Origin: Solicoccozyma terricola
Taxonomy: Eukaryota > Basidiomycota > Tremellomycetes > Filobasidiales > Piskurozymaceae
Assembly (NCBI GenBank): GCA_001600875.1
Contig: BCLD01000001.1
Span: forward strand, 1,067,980-1,131,979
Direction: 5' to 3'
Length of the DNA stretch: 64,000 bases
Shown here one piece after another: positions 1 through 16,031 of this stretch; position 1 is the first letter of the stretch; the number at the start of each line of letters is the position of its first letter. The notes under the pieces were generated by a model. The model was not told where the DNA came from. It searched no databases and was given only the letters and a program-made list of their open reading frames with translations. The position numbers and the translations under genes were made by a program.

Positions 1-19
1 GGGGGGGGGGGGGGGGGGG
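1..19. repeat. Homopolymer G run at left edge
   Basis: Nineteen G residues open the window. It may mark a contig or scaffold end, or be one of the long G/C tracts found elsewhere in the window. No telomere-type repeat follows it. Confidence 0.8.
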
Positions 20-106
20 TGCACGGACTCGAGACGTGGACATTTTCTTTTACTAGCGGTTTTACTAGCGGTTAGGCTGTATTTGGGAGCTAGTAGAACC
101 TGCTAT

Positions 107-140
107 GCCACGTCATTCTTGCCACAATCGATCGATCTCG

Positions 141-171
<31 letters not shown>

Positions 172-208
172 ATTCTACTTCCGCGCGGCACTTTAGGCAT
201 GACGTCAC
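107..208. promoter_or_regulatory. bZIP-type sites upstream of first gene
   Basis: GCCACGTCA (reverse complement TGACGTGGC) lies at 107-115 and the palindromic CRE-type box TGACGTCA at 200-207. The 13-base block GGCATGACGTCAC at 196-208 recurs exactly at 45944-45956. A CCACCG microsatellite (141-169) sits between the two boxes. A canonical donor, GTGAGT, at 349 suggests a spliced 5' exon here. That these sites act as a promoter is an inference from known bZIP binding motifs. Confidence 0.35.
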
Positions 209-681
209 GCTGCATTAGAGCGGAGTCTGTTCGGGTCAACCACGCCCAGCCAACCTCCTCGGCGTCATCAACAGAGTCCATACCAACACGAACAGTGGGA
301 CAAGCATCGTATCTCGTTGATATCAAACGCAATTCACGCTATCGACAGGTGAGTGCATGGTGGTCTGGTCTGGCGCAGTGTCGGAGCGGGGGGGGGAAGT
401 CACTGGGGTGGGCGAAAACCTCGATAGAGCCAGAAGGTCGACTGCGGAGCTCCAAGGACCCCACGTCTGTCAGTGTCACCAGTAGCCCCCTTCCCGTGGA
501 TGACAGCAGGAGGAACGGGGATGTTACTGCTGTGGTCGATAGACTCTACCAAGGGCTCTTCTGACACGGCGAGCACCGCAAGATTCTTCAACCTAGGCCT
601 CATTCACCTCTCCCACCTCTCCTCATCTCTTCCTACATTCATGCTGACGTGCTCCAACCTACATTGTCCACTTAAACCCAG

Positions 682-702
682 GCGCGTTCTTCGGTCCATC
701 CC

Positions 703-734
<32 letters not shown>

Positions 735-3177
735 CCACCACCATCATCCCAAGCCAATCTAATCAAAGTGGCGTCCGAAACAGTCCAACTTGGACTTATA
801 GCCCTCCTATCGGCGCCTGTCCTCAAATCCGTATTCAAGAATAACCAAACCGAGACCGAGACAGGAACTAACATTACCTCTGCTGGCGAACCATCCTTGC
901 CAAGTCCCACCGATCAAACCAACACCACGACATCGTCGCTGGATAACACTACCGCGTCAAAGCCGTCTGCGAAAGTAGACGAGGAAAAGTACGGGGAAGA
1001 GACGAATCCGCAGACTTACGATACGGCTCTAGGAGGACCGATAATCACACCGGTTTCTATCGTTCCTATTGAGAAAACCGTTGAACAGCGTGAACAGGAA
1101 CAAGCAGAAGAGAACGAACGTAAGGAGATCGAAGCGAATCGATCGTTAGCACCAGCCGCAACCGCCGCCGCAGCAATCGCAGTCCCAACCGCTATCGCAA
1201 TCAAACATCACGACAATCAACAACCTTCCTACGAACCGAAAATGAGTACAGTATCCACTTCTGCTGTAGGAGCCAACGAGATCTCTCCATCGAACAATGG
1301 TGGAGGTCTCAGTAACGGACACCCGGAACCGAACATGGCCCAGAATAATATCGAGAAGGGTGTACCTCTTCAACATGACGCGGATGGCGTATACGAAGGT
1401 GGTAAAGGCGATGTTGGGACGACGGCTGCAGGGGTCGTCGAGAACAGTAACCCAGTGGAACAGGTTCAAAGGCCGAAACTAGGGGATAATCAACCTAGCA
1501 GGTCTTATATCAAGCGGGTTAATGGTGAACCTTCGTATAACGTGAGGGATTATGCTTCATCTAATATTGTTGGTGCGCCGACGACTTCTTCTGCTGTCGG
1601 TCGTCAGGGTCAAGATACTCAACAAGAGATATCACATCATCCATTGGTGTTCAGCTCTGGAGAGATTGCGCCAGACTATGACGGTGACGCAATCGGTGGA
1701 GGTGGTGGTCAACAATTGAACGGCAATGGATACCCTCAAGATGAAAAAATGAGGAGTATGATGACGGAAGGTCAGGCGTATCGCGCTGATGGCGGGGTTC
1801 CAGGTCAACCTGAACAGCCAGCAGCCCAGCAGCCTATCGACGAGGCTAAAGGGCAGAACCAGCATGTCGGCGCTGCAATCGGTGCTGGTGCCCTTGGTGG
1901 TGCCGGTATTGCCATTGCTGCGGGTCAACATCGTCAGAATAACGACCCATCGTTCGCCGCTGAACGTGCGATGTCTCCTAGTCCTGCCGACGGAGAAGCC
2001 ACCAAGGGTCTATCCGCGTTGCAGATCAACGATCAAGGTAACAACGCTGGACCATCACCTGGTCCAGCGGTTCAACCTGTGAACCCAATGGCTCAAGACG
2101 CCGCTACTGGATCGCCCACGTCCGCTACAGCTGGTGGAGCTACCGACCTCGCTCGTGGTAACACTTACCGATCCAACTTGTCCCGACACTCGACTTTGCG
2201 AAAGGGTGGTGCGTTCGCCATGGGCGCTGCGTTGCAGGGGCAAGGTGTCAATGAAGTGATCAGCCGCGAGGATCTTCATGAGAGAACAAACAACGCGGAT
2301 AGGTCATTGGCAATGGCTGGAGCGGCTGGTGCCGCATCTGTTAGCAAGATCAACGCTATGGAGGGTGAGTCTTGACTTCACGGCGGACTGTCAGTAGGAG
2401 GACTGCCTCCATTTTTGTTGGCTTATACTTGTTGTTCTCTTGAAATCGATTCTCACAGCTAAAGACGCCAAACGTCTCTCCAAGATGATCAAGCAAGAAG
2501 CTAAAACTGAAGCTTTGGCTGTTAAAGGTGCTATCAAGGAACTCGAGGCTTTGCAAAAGGTTCAGAAAGATGCAGCAGCTGTGAGTGTTGGCTTTGCATC
2601 AATGTACGTCCTTCATCCGGTCGAAGAATTCTTACACGTGTCTCTTTTTCTTAACGATCTACAGGCTGAACTGAAGGCACAACAGAAGGCTGCACAAGCT
2701 GCCAGATTTGAACACAAAGCTAGGATGAAGTGAGCCTGTGATGGAAATATTGCTTCGCTGTTTTGTTGACTCTGCACGGGTCTTTGAACAGGTTCCTCAA
2801 GGAGAAAGAGCGATTCGAGATGATTGAAGCGGATTTGCGAGCTCGCGAGAGCGACTACGAGGTGAGTTTCACACAACCTGGCGCTTTTCATCTTGGACAC
2901 CCGAGACGGATTGGCTGATGAATATCACCGAAACTTTCCAATCAAAATCACGTCCTCAATCTTAAGGCCAAGCGAGAACACGCTTTGGCCCAGACCAACC
3001 TATTGGCTGACAAGACCCTGGAATTGAATGACCTTCGTGCTCAAAAGGCAGCGGATGATGTGAGTACCTGTCTCATTTTTTATTTGGTTCTGCTGTTGAT
3101 ATTTCTGCTTCCCCTTATTGATGAAGCGTGAGCGCGAGTTGAAGCTTTTGGCTCTTAAGAACCCAGGACACACATAA
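682..3177 (+). CDS. Uncharacterised protein with C-terminal coiled coil
   Basis: I do not recognise a named function. The body is a long exon (to 2364) encoding a short hydrophobic stretch near the start (LGLIALLSAPVLKSVF) and a disordered Gln/Asn/Gly/Ala-rich middle with Ala-Gly hydrophobic patches. Five more exons follow: 2459-2580, 2665-2729, 2792-2861, 2967-3059 and 3127-3177. They encode a highly charged Lys/Glu/Ala coiled coil of roughly 130 residues ending in NPGHT. All junctions keep frame and use GTGAGT-like donors. The start is unresolved. The frame is open from 648 without an ATG, so an upstream exon must join at an acceptor, best at 680-681 (CCCAG), which has a CTGAC branch-point-like motif at 644. 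The tail resembles coiled coils of fungal proteins loosely named DNA-binding Ncp1, but that is only a memory-based hint. Confidence 0.7.
704..735. repeat. ATC trinucleotide microsatellite
   Basis: About ten tandem ATC units. If the first gene is read from the acceptor at 680-681, this encodes a run of serines. If translation starts later, it lies in the leader. Confidence 0.8.
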
Positions 3178-3489
3178 TTGGCTGCATTTCCCTTGAGAGA
3201 CAGTTTTCGATCCTTGCCAATCAATTTTTCCCGTCCTCTATTCATACGCAAAGTATCCCCCGGTATATCTGTAGTCTTACACGGGAGGGGGAGGGGTTTG
3301 TCGTGGCCTGTTGTATGTTACCAGAATGAAGATAATCATCTGCTCAGTCGAAGGATGGCGGTGGCGATGGCGGGAATTGGTGCTTAGTCAGCGAGAAACA
3401 GGCCAAACATCCTCGACTACTCGTGGCGATGGACTTGGACTTCGTTTTCAACTTGTGCCATCCAGTACACTCACTAGCTACACCCGAAC

Positions 3490-5136
3490 ATGTCTTCCGC
3501 GTCATCCTCGGCTGTCGCAAAGACTGGCAAAGTAGCACCACCGGTCAAGAAGCTGCGACCGGCAAGAAAACAGGTCAGACCTGATGAAATCGATAAATCC
3601 GACAGTGTGCAGACTGGAAAAGAGTATAGTGAGTTGGTTTGTTCCCCAAGGTGTTGATGGAGGGTTCAGGGAGGAGCGCTGATGATTTTACGGTACCTCA
3701 GATATCTGGTATAACAAGTGGGCTGGAGGGGATCGCGAAGATTCGTATCACAAGTAAGGGATTCGCAACGTTTTCAACCAAATGAAAAACTCCAAGTTCT
3801 GCAGCCAACACTGACATTGGTTTTGGCAATTTTCTCCGTAGCAAAACGCACGCCCAGTCTCGATGTGTGATTATGAGAGACTCTGGCTACACCCGTGCGG
3901 ATGCTCAAGGTACGAAGTACTGCTGTTTGTTCTTTGCGAGAGGATGCTGTCCATATGGGTGAGTATTGCGAGGTTTGTGATTGAAAATGAAACATTCATT
4001 CACGGCTGATTCAAAATAAAAATGGGCTTTGGGTGATCAAGCCATGAGTGCCAGTACCTACATCGTCTACCGCTTCCATCGCGTATGTCGTCATCATATT
4101 TCATGTTACAAGAAAGACGCAAAGGGCTAATCGTCTCGGGTCTCCGTTTCCAGATATCCTTCCTGACAACTCCCTGGACTGTTTTGCGCGAGAGCGACAC
4201 GCCGATTATCGAGATGATATGGGAGGAGTCGGTTCTTTCACTCGACAGAATAGAACGTAGGTGACATTGCCTGTATGATCCAAGTTTTTTTTTCGGGTAC
4301 TTGCTGAAACCCATTCACCGAACGAATCATATAGACTCTACGTTGGAAAAATGAGAGAAGGAGCAACTAAAGCGGATACAGAAGAGATCGTTCGTAGGCA
4401 TTTCGGTGAATGGGGAGAAATCGCTCGATGTGGGTCAAATCTTTAACGCTTTATGTTTCTGAAAGATGTGGTTTTGCTGATAGTTGTTTCTTATTTTACT
4501 CTTTTTCAAAGTGAACATCTTGCACAATCGAGGTGTTGCATTCGTTACTTACGTATCTGATCTGAACGCTGGATTTGCAAAGGAGGCTATGGCTAATCAG
4601 AGCATGGATGGGGATGAGATTTTGAACGTTAGGTACGTGGATCAGTTTAGACCAATAGTACTCGTCGCGCGAACTCTTTGCTCGAACCCCTACCTCTTAC
4701 CCTTCCATTCTTTCACATCTTCAGATGGGCCACAGAGGACCCAAACCCCGTGCAAAAAGTGGCAGAGCATAGACGAATCGAAAGGCTCGGAGCGCAGGGC
4801 GTAGCAACCAAGATCAATCCAGATCTCATCGAAGCTGTGCAGTCCGTACAGACATTGGAAAAGGAGGAAGAGGAAGATTATTACCCCATTGAAGCGAGTG
4901 CGCCGGAAGAGAGCAACGGTGATGAAAGACCTTCAAAGCGCGCTAGGACCGATGATGGAGAGACCAAATCAAACGGCGGTCTTCTTGGACACGAAGCCAT
5001 CGACAACTTGAAGTACTTTGCGGATCTAGCTAGGGAGCAGGCCGAATCGGCAAGGAAACGAAAGGAAGACACGAAGCCTGTTGTGAAGCCGAATGCTATG
5101 GGCTTGCTAGGCGGGTATGGGAGTGACAGCGAGTAA
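3490..5136 (+). CDS. CWC2: Pre-mRNA-splicing factor Cwc2
   Basis: Cwc2 is the spliceosome (NineTeen complex) protein that contacts U6 snRNA and the pre-mRNA near the catalytic core. Eight exons are supported: 3490-3628, 3702-3753, 3842-3958, 4042-4082, 4154-4256, 4335-4429, 4512-4632 and 4725-5136. Conserved order: the [11 protein letters not shown]orus motif, a CCCH zinc finger rebuilt across an intron ([13 protein letters not shown] then [10 protein letters not shown]), the connector [21 protein letters not shown], and an RRM with RNP2 LYVGKM and RNP1 RGVAFVTY. After the RRM come WATEDPNP and a disordered acidic tail ending [10 protein letters not shown]. The zinc-finger histidine and last cysteine only appear if the fourth exon starts at 4042, which fixes that acceptor. 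Family assignment is firm; individual junctions are by eye. Confidence 0.95.
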
Positions 5137-5240
5137 AGGAATACGTTGTACTACATTCGATGATTCATTTCTACCTAAAAAAAAAAACTAAAGCGGGGGC
5201 AATGCAGAAAGCGTAGTAGTGATTCATTAGATGCTGTATG
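5137..5240. other. Convergent intergenic spacer
   Basis: Only about 100 bases separate the stop of the CWC2 homologue from the stop of the Dna2 gene on the other strand. It contains an A10 run at 5177 and nothing else recognisable. The two 3' UTRs probably overlap. Confidence 0.6.
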
Positions 5241-8200
5241 TTAGGCAGACTCGTCATTCAGGTTGGGTGTCGTTAAGATTCGTAATGTCCTGGTAGAGAA
5301 GGCGACATCAGCCGGCGGTCCGTAAACCGAGGGTCCGTAAACCGAAAGAAGTTCACGTCCGGGACTTACGTTTAAAGCGTCGCGGATAAATGGCCGGGAA
5401 GCGATCATATCCTCGCCCAATTTGTTGGACTTTCTCCGTTGATGCACGACCGGGGAAGGTACACTCTGTGATGGGAAAGGGAATGTGGAGGCGAAGATTT
5501 TGTGGGCCCTCGGTGGGAGCTTGTATATCCAGTCCTTCCCTTGCATGAGATCAAGGAAGTCGGCCAAGAGGCGGTCCTTCTCCAAGGTGCTCCTTGAACC
5601 GAGAATGATGAGCTTTTTCTTCGCGCGAGTGAAGGAAACATTGATTCGTCTCCAGTCTCGCAAGAGATCACCGATCTAAGGTCAGGCGGCGGTCAGCCAA
5701 AGTAAAACGGCAGAGATCGCTGATCAACTCACCATGCCTAGCTCATTCGATCTGACCATGGAGATTACGATGCAGTCTTTGTCCCGGCCTTGACTCTTGT
5801 CAGCGGTGAGAATTTCAACACCTCTCATCTCCCGTAGCAAAGCGGATATCAGTTTGATTTGTTGTCGATACGGAGTGATTATACCGATATCCTCTTGCTT
5901 GATCCCGCAGGCTACGAGGGCGGCAGTGAGCTGGACAAATTGCGCCCGGTTAGCGTTGTGATGTTCCCGGTGTCCGATGAGCTTACTTGTTGAGCGAGCC
6001 TCCCTTCGATCTCGTTCTGCACTAGGTCGCCGACCCGAGAGTCTCTGGCTGGGATACTGTCTGTGTCAACAAAGACGGCTTTGCGACTGCGCGATGAGAA
6101 ATTTGATGTCAGGACCGACGGTTTCACAGTGCGCCAAACTTCACTCACCTCGAGGATAACAGCTCATCCAACCACGATCCAGACATATGCGAGCCATGGA
6201 CGTCCACCAAGGCGCGAGGCAATTGCAGTCTCTGACCAGCCACCTCGGTCGAGCCGCATTTCAGCTTGTCTCCGTAAATCAGTCGGTTGGAGAGCAGCAT
6301 AATGTCCTCGTTCATGCGGTATTGATGTGTCAACTCGACCACGGCCGACGGATGTGCATCGGACAGCAAGCGGAAAAGGCTGACGTCGAGACCACCACGA
6401 CGAGCTTGTGGATTACGTACCTGGAAGAGGGACCAAACTCCGGGTGTTAGGGGGCCTGCAGCTTCTCACGAAGCGACTACAACCTACGATTGGCGGCAGC
6501 TGGAAGTGATCCCCTACTAAGACAAATGTTTCTGCAAAGCGCAACGGCCCGATACAGGTGGGAAGGGTGATCTGCGAAGCTTCGTCTACGATGCAGTAAT
6601 CGAATTTTCTTCTGGAGAACATAGGACTGAAGGCCAGAGGTGTCAGTAAGATGTCAGGATTTCGATGATAACCGGAGACATACTGATCGATGGACAGGCA
6701 GGTTGTTGCTACGATCTGGGGGCTCATCATGCGCGCCTCCAATTGCGACAGAGATGTTGTCGGCTCCATTGCATCCATGGTTAGATGTGCAACATCCGGG
6801 TGGACCTGGAATTCAGGTTCAAGTTGTCAAAATCCTGTCAAACCTCGCAAGCAACTGCGCCGTACCTTGTCAGAATTACCCAAACGAAGCATTTTGTGTT
6901 CAGTGTTGATGAGCTTCATCAATATGGTGTCGACAGCGGAGTGCGTGTACGACGTAAGGAGTACGCTCTTCCCACGATTGACAAGAGCTATTATTATCTC
7001 TGCGATTGTGGTGGTCTTGCCTGTGCCAGGCATTCCAAGCACCAGAGCGTAGTCCTTGGCCGTCAACACCTTTCGCATCGCCTCCCTCTGGTCCATATTG
7101 AGATGAGACGGAATTTCAGAAGCATCCGGCGCCCACACATCTTCGAAGGCTGGCTCATCAAGGTCTACGACGAGGCTTCTTCGTTTTGCGTCACCATTGG
7201 CATCGTCCGGATAGAATAATTGAGCGAGATTGTTGCGCATTCTTGCCGTCCCACTCATCATCTCATCCTTGTCTATGCGAAATACTGTAGGACTTGGGGC
7301 ACGACCATTCGCAAAAGCACCAGTACGCTCTAACAGGATGTTCTCGTCGAGCTCGAGGTTGGTGCCGATCTTCACCTCGGTGGGAGTCAGCTCGAGGACA
7401 AAACCGCGCGCTATCAATATGAGATCTGGTTCGATGGAGAGTGACACCGGGTCACCCTTGCCGATGTGGCCGCTGAGGAATGACTTTGCGGAATCCATCG
7501 GGTCGGCGCGGATAAAACGGTAACTGTGTTGTTGAATCTTGGCAATGGATACTCCACGCTCGTCACTGTGTTCAGCGATGATCATATTGGCGAAGCATCT
7601 GTCTCATCATAACAAAGTCAGGTCGCCTTCTTCGTAGACGAATGGTCCCGACTCACCTGCCAGTCTTTTCCCTATCCGGCGCCGTCATCGTCCACAACTG
7701 GTGTTTGAAGCGAACCATCTCTTGTTCCTCCACGGACACAAGGTGTTCCCATTTACGGAAGAATGCCGCATGGTCCTCGGAGAGGTGGCCAGTTTTCTTT
7801 TCATACAGTTCAGATATCGGGTCATTGTCGGCCACTGCATCGAGTGCCTGGGGAGTGCGCAAAGTCAGGCAATGATTCGAAGCAAGTACGTCGTTCCACT
7901 AACCTTGCGATATAACATGCATCCGTTGACAGCATAGCAAGATCGGCATTCTCGGGGATTGTCGAGAGTAGGAGGCAAGATAGCGTGTTGCAATGGCATT
8001 GGCGTGGGCTGCGGCAAATCTCCGAGTGACGTCTTGGAATCGTCTGTTGTGCCGACATTGTCCTTCTGGGAGAGTGGCATCTGAATGACATTCTGAGATG
8101 CCAGCACCCTGCTTTGTGCTTCAGCTCGATCGCGAGCTAGATAACCAGCCATGTCATTCCTGGCGTGGAGCAGAGAGCGGATCTCCGACAACGCCGCTGG

Positions 8201-10459
8201 GACCTGGAGCATCGAATCTGTCTGCGTGTAGTAGAGAAGACCTGCTTTGATGTTTGTGCCTGTTCAACGAGTTGCATATCAGTCCTCAAGACTCCCCGTA
8301 CCAGAACAGGTACTCACGATATCGCTCCTCCATCAGTAAGGTATATAACATCGTCTGCGCGCGATGCTCCATCACTCCCACCGCTCGACCCGTCTTGATC
8401 TCGAACGGCATGATTAGAGCATCAGTCACCACTGAGACCGACCCATGTGTTGCCCTTCCGAGTCGATATGCCCCCTTCTGCTTGCTATTCGGAGCCTGCG
8501 TCAAGCTGACTTGGACCGATGCATCGACTTTTCCAAGCATGCCCCATTTAGGGGAAAAAATTGATTCTTCGATATCGTGAAGGCCGGAGATACTAAGCGT
8601 GGACATGCTGTCGTGCAACTGAGCTTCTGGCTATGAATGTTGTGTTGCACATGAGCCGCAGTATCGCTTGTTTGGGACCGTCACGTCTTGCTTACTTGCG
8701 GTTGAGGCCCAACCCATTTCCTTCCAAATCCACCCACTGCCAGCATTACCTTCTCCCAAACCTCTTCTCGCAACTCCTCCAACCCCACGTCCGCTCCCCA
8801 AACGTCCATTTGCATCCCAGGTCGGTTAATGACCTCGTCTAAGGACGCCTTGAGGGATTTGGCATCGAATTGTTTGGTGAGTAGAGCAGACTGAAGGAGC
8901 TCGTGTATGATGTTACCGTATAGGAGGGGTTTCGACCTTGGGGAGCTATTTTGCCGGTCTTGTATGAGCTTCAGGGAATTCGAATGACAAAATCTTTGCT
9001 GGCGGCTCACCTCTCTTTGACAAGTCGTTGAATCAACGCCCTTCTCCTGCAGCTAAGTGCGTTCGAAAGACTCGTCATCGGTAGCAGGACGTCAGGATGA
9101 ACGATTATATGGTTCTTTTGATGTTTGTGAGAGAATGTAATGTCCGCTGCCTTCCTTGCATCTTCAGAGTCGACTTTTATGTCGCCATCGATGCGAACGG
9201 TAGCTGTTCAAATGAGGGGATGTGTTCAATGGAAGCATCATTTACGTTCCCCGTTTGCCTTTCAGGCCACTCACAACAATCTATCACTTCCAACTCTGGG
9301 GAAATGACATTAACAATATCTCCAATCTCAAGGAGCAACTCCGAGTATTCTCCTTGAAGAGTAAGTCGATAATCGTGATTTCTTCGAACATCTTTAACAA
9401 AGATAATCTGTGTACCATCCGACTCGGGTCAGCTCTCGACACGGACATGTCAGAGAACTCGTAATTCACCTTATCAGCCCAACCCCATCTCGATCCATCA
9501 TCCTCCGAGATTTCTACTTTTTTAACGACACATCTTGCCCATGGTGTTTCCTCGTAAGGTCTAACATCAATTTGATCTTCATTGAGAGGGTGTACTAATG
9601 GATGTAGTATAGGGTAGAGGCCAAATTGGGGTTTCGTAGGGGAGGAAGGTGGTGAGGGGGATAGGGTGAAAGCTGGATCGAAAGCGAGGATGTCGAGGTC
9701 GTACTCATCTTGAAGAGACAGGTGATTTGGTTCAGCTTTCACTTCTGATTTGATGATCGCTCCAGAGGTCAATTGATCGTGTGAATTGTCGAGATGGATT
9801 TCCTCCTTTTGAATCGTTCTCTCTACCATCTTCTCTTCTCCCAATGCATCCCTGTTTTCCATACACTGGTCCTGCTTCAGCTGCTCCGATTTGATGAGCA
9901 GTTTCTCTTCAGGTGGTCGTGATGGAGGTACCGTCATCAAAACGTCCTCATCATCGCTCATTTGCCATGTTTCCACCCCGAAGTCATCTTCGAGACCGAA
10001 AAGCAATTGATTGATAGTTGCAGCTGGTTGCTGAAGTGGGGTTTCATCTTTCAGTTTGAGTTGACCAGTCTCTAGTGATTCGAGCGGAATTATTGATGTT
10101 TCTTCCTTGATCATTCTATTCAGACTCATTGATGGTTTCATTTCTGGTGACGGACTATCTTGAAAGTCATCCAAACCATTCAGCAGTTCTAACATCATAT
10201 CATCCTCTTCCTTTTTCACTATCCCCGTCCCCGTTCTCGTTCCCGTTCCCGTTCCCGTCTCCACCTTCACTTCCAATACCTCCATCTTCCTCCTCTTCGA
10301 AGCTCTTCCCTGCTCCCTACTTCCCGAAGCAGAGTAGAACAAGGTCGTAGGAACAGGAATACATTTCGTTCCTCTTCTATCTGAGATCGGGTCGCGTTTG
10401 AGGTTGGGAGATGGTTTGTTGTTGAGAGCGAACAGAGGAGGACGGGATTGGGATGGCAT
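5241..10459 (-). CDS. DNA2: DNA replication ATP-dependent helicase/nuclease Dna2
   Basis: Dna2 cleaves flaps during Okazaki-fragment maturation and resects double-strand breaks in the nucleus. Reading down the minus strand, a disordered acidic N-terminus (start ATG 10457-10459, MPSQSRPPLFALNN) leads into the conserved PWARCVVKKVEI block. The RecB-type nuclease follows: PLLYGNIIHELLQ near 8.9 kb, GKVDASV, FEIKTGRA and EHRAQTMLYTLL at 8.6-8.3 kb, holding the catalytic Asp and Glu-x-Lys. The Fe-S cysteines are in ECRSCYAVNGC near 7.95-7.92 kb. Superfamily-1 helicase motifs are GMPGTGKTT (Walker A, near 7.03 kb), VDEASQ (near 6.6 kb), GDHFQLPP, HQYRMN and RRINVSFTRAKKKL (near 5.6 kb). It has many short introns. 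An alternative upstream start, with an acceptor at the GTG near 10492, cannot be excluded. Confidence 0.93.
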
Positions 10460-11458
10460 CGATTCTAAGGGGTGTTGGAGTGGGGAAGCCACCTGGCTTA
10501 GGATAGGGGGTACCGCTTATAGCTGTCAAAAAAAGAATTTTCAAGATGTGATGAAGAGGCAGAATTGTTGAAGGATGATATCGGACCAAGTTCTCGGTGA
10601 AATACATCGCGTCCTTGAAATGTAAACAACAGATCCATATCCGACGCCGGTTGTTTCCATTGCATGTCCTGCTGGATCATAGTCTGCCCCTACGGTGGCT
10701 ACCTCCTGCTCCCCTTCCTCTTGCTCGCTGCATCCCTTCTTCCCGCTGAACGTTGGGTGTTGCCAAGTCGGGAGCATAGGCGATCCACTCGTTGAAATTA
10801 AATCTGATGCAAACTCGGCAATCATGCCGTTCTTGGCACCCCTCGTAGATGTGCACCGCAGCATGCATCGTCTGAGATATCATTTCGGAATAGCAAGTTT
10901 TTGCATCACGGAGAAGCTATGGAAGACATGGAAGCGCTCATGATTAGGTGTTTCAAGCTCGGGCGATTGTCCGGCAGATGTGCCATTCTGGTCTGCGTCG
11001 TAAGATATACATTGTGCAACATCCATCACCTGTCGCCGATACCTTCGTTGTATGACATCAACTCTCTATCCGCAGTCGCTACCACTCGTGGGAGACATGC
11101 CATCTGCCGAGTCAATCCACATGAGACACCAGATACCGATCGATCAGTAGTAGTTGGTTGTCAGTAGATTTGCTTATCCCTCCCTGCGGGTTACGTTACT
11201 GTTATTTGAATAATTCTCACATTGGGCTCTCATTTTCGCACTCCCGATACTTGTCCTGCCTTGGTGTCCTCCAGTGGCTGAACCGCATCTCCCACATCAC
11301 CCACAGGCAATCCAGACCAGGTGCAAACATATCAGTCCTATCCCGCAGACCTTGAGGCCTAGGATATTTCACACACAAGTCAGCAAGCAACATAATCAGC
11401 AACACGAGCCACGTCTGAACTCCGACTTGGAAAAGGAACATAGAAATCTCTCTTTAAG
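10460..11458. other. Intergenic region between divergent DNA2 and eRF1 genes
   Basis: About 1 kb without a convincing gene. Short open frames occur on both strands; one on the minus strand (10680-10498) could supply an upstream Dna2 exon, but no good donor links it. It must hold the promoters of both flanking genes. I saw no known regulatory motif in it. Confidence 0.5.
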
Positions 11459-14350
<2,892 letters not shown>

Positions 14351-14828
14351 GCGGTGTAACACATATGCATTCGTTCGGTGGCTACTTTACAAGATGTGGT
14401 GAATCACGGATTAATGAGGCCACTAACCACACGTCAACATCTTCGGCATCCTGACCCCAACTGTCCTTCGTGTTGGTGACAAGTCTGTAGCTTCACTGTA
14501 GCTTCACAACCCGCGACAGTTGTATTCTAGCTCTGAATGGAACGATGCGACATTTATTCTTTCAGTGTGTCACAGCCTGTCCTGGTGAGGACATACCGTC
14601 AGAGGAGGTTCTATATTCGATGAGCCTTTCATTTCGCTTTCGACTTGACGATTGTAAAAGGCTGCATGTGGAAAGAAGCGAGTCATCACCTAGATTCCTC
14701 CTAGGAGAACCCCTCTCAAGGAGTGTGACAAAGGAGATGATCCCTTTATGACCAATATTGAGCCTTACAGCTCTCCTACCTGCCGGTGGTAACCTCTCAA
14801 CTCCAATCACATAAACCAGCGGCTTGTC
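14351..14828. other. Intergenic region without a recognised gene
   Basis: About 480 bases between eRF1 and the next candidate gene. Short open frames on both strands (for example 14545-14751) show no similarity that I recognise. No RNA gene is visible. Confidence 0.5.
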
Positions 14829-16031
14829 ATGCGTATCTCTTTGGACTCGGCCTCGTACGACTTTGAAGGATGTCTCTTAGAGTTCCCAGACCAGTACGAT
14901 TTCTGTAGGCTTCATACCAGCATAGAAGATCATCCAATTGGTTCATATAGTGAGTGCAATCCACACTGCACGCTTGTTCGCTGATACTGATTCGGTCACG
15001 GCCACCTGCAAGCCACCCTCACCTTTGCTCTCATCATGTTCGCCTTCGCCGCCTTTTTCGCATGGAATATCCGGGCTGGGGACATGACATTGAGTCACAA
15101 CAATGGTTCCGAGGCTTCAGAAAATTGGAGGTTCAGAGAAGAGGATACCTGCTTGGGATGGGACAGATTATTGAAGGTACGCTGCGATAATTGTATTTGT
15201 ATGGTAGCCGGTGGCGAGAAGGTGGCAAAACGGTAGATTGCGGGAAACTTTCGCGTAATTATTCGCATACACGCTGTCACATAGCTCGCATGTATGCATC
15301 CTGCCAGGTGTGTCGAGGTTTTACTAGACATTTGCGCCTGCTCGTCTCCCTTCCGGCCCGCTGGCCGCCTGAAGACAGCGGAATCACGGTCAGGGTGGAA
15401 GCAAGCAACCTGTTGTCGGCGAAGACTGCTCCGAAATGCCTATCAGATGTGTCTACGCAGTCCAGCGACTTCAACACTTCCGGTACTCTCACCTCCTCCT
15501 TCGATATGAGCCCAGGGGCACCTAGTAAAAGGAGGGAATGTTAGGGGTGTTACAAGGGGTTCCTCGTTTTGCCTTTGAGTTTTTCGTACCCGATGCAAGA
15601 TCCTGGTTAGCACTCTGCAAGATATTCTCCAAAGACGATCACAATTCACATCGTTCCTCAGCATGCACATCAAGATGGCAGAACCGACCTTTAAAGGTAG
15701 GTGACTCAGCACCGTCTCCTTGCCCGAAGAGAGAAGTGGCTGAGTGGACATGAGTCGTGCCTTACAAACAATAGCATTCTCCTTGCCGAGTATCGTGCTG
15801 TTCATCCTGGGGATGACGCTTATTGTCACTTCCGTTCTATCAGTCCTCCTCACAGTGCTCTTGCTCATCCGTATCGAAGACAAGAGAGGAATGAATGAAC
15901 GGGAAAGTGCTCCTTGGAGAGGACGCACTCGTAAGAGGGAGGTTGAGAGCGGTGAGGAAGGCGCATCGAATGAGGCAGAGAGACGACCATTGTTGGGAGT
16001 GGAGCAGAGGGAATACCGTATACATTTTTGA
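14829..16031 (+). CDS. Uncharacterised multi-pass membrane protein
   Basis: No family recognised. The first exon, 14829-14949, encodes MRISLDSASYDFEGCLLEFP and onward. It splices in frame to an exon near 15013-15176 with a clear membrane segment (TLTFALIMFAFAAFFAWNI) followed by a polar, Cys-containing loop. The last exon, from about 15773, encodes a second strong hydrophobic segment (AFSLPSIVLFILGMTLIV onward, about 30 residues) and then a basic tail with a possible dileucine-type motif (RRPLLGV). The middle (15300-15700) is the least certain. One frame-consistent path gives a Cys-bearing lumenal or extracellular domain, but several acceptors compete. The overall shape suggests a secretory-pathway or plasma-membrane protein with two membrane spans. 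Function unknown. Confidence 0.5.

Noticed and set aside
702..740. ATC tract considered as a short-period CRISPR-like or telomeric repeat
   Set aside because: It is a simple trinucleotide microsatellite without spacers and is not a telomere unit.
9284..10459. Separate gene for the acidic N-terminal part of Dna2
   Set aside because: The frame runs directly into the conserved PWARCVVKK block that starts the Dna2 core, so it is the same protein.
15443..15928. 161-codon minus-strand open frame
   Set aside because: It overlaps the hydrophobic C-terminal exon of the plus-strand membrane protein and has no recognisable features.
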